A stretch of 12,414 nt of DNA from Thermoplasmata archaeon (GTDB lineage Archaea; Thermoplasmatota; Thermoplasmata; RBG-16-68-12). Below the pieces are notes generated by a model. It made no database searches and had not been told where the DNA came from. It worked only from the letters and a program-made list of their open reading frames with translations. Below are positions 11,593 to 12,414 of this stretch, in pieces. The stretch is from contig JAJYKG010000039.1 of the NCBI GenBank assembly GCA_021788795.1, forward strand, positions 1 to 12,414, in the 5' to 3' direction. Made by a program: the position numbers and the translations under genes. Within the stretch, counting starts at the first letter, position 1. The number at the start of each line of letters is the position of its first letter.

Positions 11593-12414
11593 GTGGCGAC
11601 GGCGGGCATCGCACCGGGATTGATCATCGGCCTACGGGAAGGCCTCGAGGCTGCCCTCGTCATCGGGATCATCCTGGGCTACCTCGTGAAGGTGGGCCGC
11701 GCCGAGCTCCGGCGGTACGTGTACGTGGGCACGGTCGCCGCCTTCGTGGCCAGCGGCGGGCTGGCGGGCGCCCTGTTCCTCCTCGGCGCGGAGTTCGAGG
11801 GGGCCGCTGAGTCCGCGTTCGAGGGGTTCGCCCTCATCCTCGCCGTCGTCGTCCTGACGTCCATGGTCTTCTGGATGATGAAGGCCTCGAAGAACATCTC
11901 CGCCCACGTCCGGAAGCGCATCGACGCGTACCTGGACGGGAGCCGCCTCATGGGCCTCGTCGCCCTCTCCTTCCTCGTCGTGTTCCGGGAAGGGGTCGAG
12001 ACCGCACTCCTCATGTTCGGGGCGGGCGCGGAGACCACCGCCGCGGACGCGACGGTCGGCGTGGGCGTCGGCCTCCTGGTCGCGGCCATCCTCGGCGTGG
12101 GCATCATGCGCCTCTCCTGGCGCATCCCCCTCCATCGCTTCTTCCAGGTCACCGGCGCGGCCCTGGTTGTCATCGGGGCGGGTCTCTTCGCCTGGGGGGT
12201 TCACGAGTTCCAGGACGCGTTCGGCTGGACTCTCGGGAGCGGGCTCGTGTACAACCTCAGCGGCGTCTTCTCCTCGGGTCCGGAGAACCCCCTGGGCTAC
12301 TTGCTCCGCGGGATCGTGGGCTACAACGACGCCCCAACGGTCCTCGAGTCCGTCGCCTACGTGGGATATTGGGCGTTCACCCTGCTCGTGTATCTCGGGA
12401 TTCGGACCGGGAAG
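11593..12414 (+). CDS. FTR1-family iron permease, N-terminal 274 residues (runs off right edge)
   Basis: An integral membrane iron-uptake protein. The frame runs from the GTG at 11593 to the last base with no stop, so the C-terminus is missing. The two signature motifs are intact: GLREGLEAALVIGI at 13-26 and VFREGVETALLM at 130-141, each with the REGLE-type glutamates that carry iron through the membrane, in hydrophobic helices. A third acidic segment, EFEGAAESAFEG at 68-79, is also typical. Further hydrophobic spans lie at about 45-65, 80-97, 152-172, 187-204 and 256-271. Bacterial and archaeal relatives such as EfeU work with oxidase or periplasmic partners; none is seen here. The gene is divergent from a DtxR-type repressor, with likely operators between them, so it is probably switched off when iron is plentiful. 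No earlier in-frame start is visible. Confidence 0.9.
   Translation, partial: MATAGIAPGLIIGLREGLEAALVIGIILGYLVKVGRAELRRYVYVGTVAAFVASGGLAGALFLLGAEFEGAAESAFEGFALILAVVVLTSMVFWMMKASKNISAHVRKRIDAYLDGSRLMGLVALSFLVVFREGVETALLMFGAGAETTAADATVGVGVGLLVAAILGVGIMRLSWRIPLHRFFQVTGAALVVIGAGLFAWGVHEFQDAFGWTLGSGLVYNLSGVFSSGPENPLGYLLRGIVGYNDAPTVLESVAYVGYWAFTLLVYLGIRTGK

Overview
The window looks like chromosomal DNA of a high-GC archaeon. Sampled lines are roughly two-thirds G+C. The archaeal call rests on AT-rich TATA-like boxes placed about 25-35 bases before start codons, predicted leaders that are mostly very short, and a gene set common in archaea: a cobalamin-type radical SAM protein, a LarE sulfur transferase and a two-domain DtxR-type repressor with a cysteine tail. 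A Thermoplasmatota-like lineage would fit, but this is inference; no rRNA or taxonomic marker is present.

Layout. The left edge holds the N-terminal 221 codons of an acyl-CoA dehydrogenase (minus strand), divergent from a tandem-domain GNAT acetyltransferase. Two small plus-strand genes follow, overlapping by GTGA: a 97-residue, three-helix membrane protein and an 84-residue soluble protein. From 2259 to 10035 all genes run on the minus strand. In transcription order they are a threonine synthase-like PLP enzyme, a 973-residue molybdenum formate dehydrogenase-like subunit, a DUF1641 protein 4 bases behind it, a 278-base gap, a B12-type radical SAM protein with its own promoter, a class I methyltransferase and a Nudix-fold protein with a degraded Nudix box. 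A plus-strand larE is divergent from the threonine synthase-like gene and converges, sharing a CTAG stop, with a DtxR-type iron regulator. That regulator is divergent from an FTR1-family iron permease cut by the right edge.

How the genes may work together. The formate dehydrogenase-like subunit and the DUF1641 protein form a two-gene redox module known from other organisms, but here the residue after the catalytic Cys is Gln instead of the usual His. The regulator/permease pair looks like a self-contained iron-uptake circuit: its residues match the DtxR iron site, and the region between the two genes carries four TTAGG half-sites, the outer two lying against the two predicted TATA boxes. The radical SAM and methyltransferase genes are adjacent and may modify a common product.

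All genes that lie wholly inside the window appear intact. I saw no rRNA, tRNA, CRISPR array, transposase or phage gene. The strongest leads are the iron-regulatory region, the altered formate dehydrogenase active site and the degraded Nudix motif.
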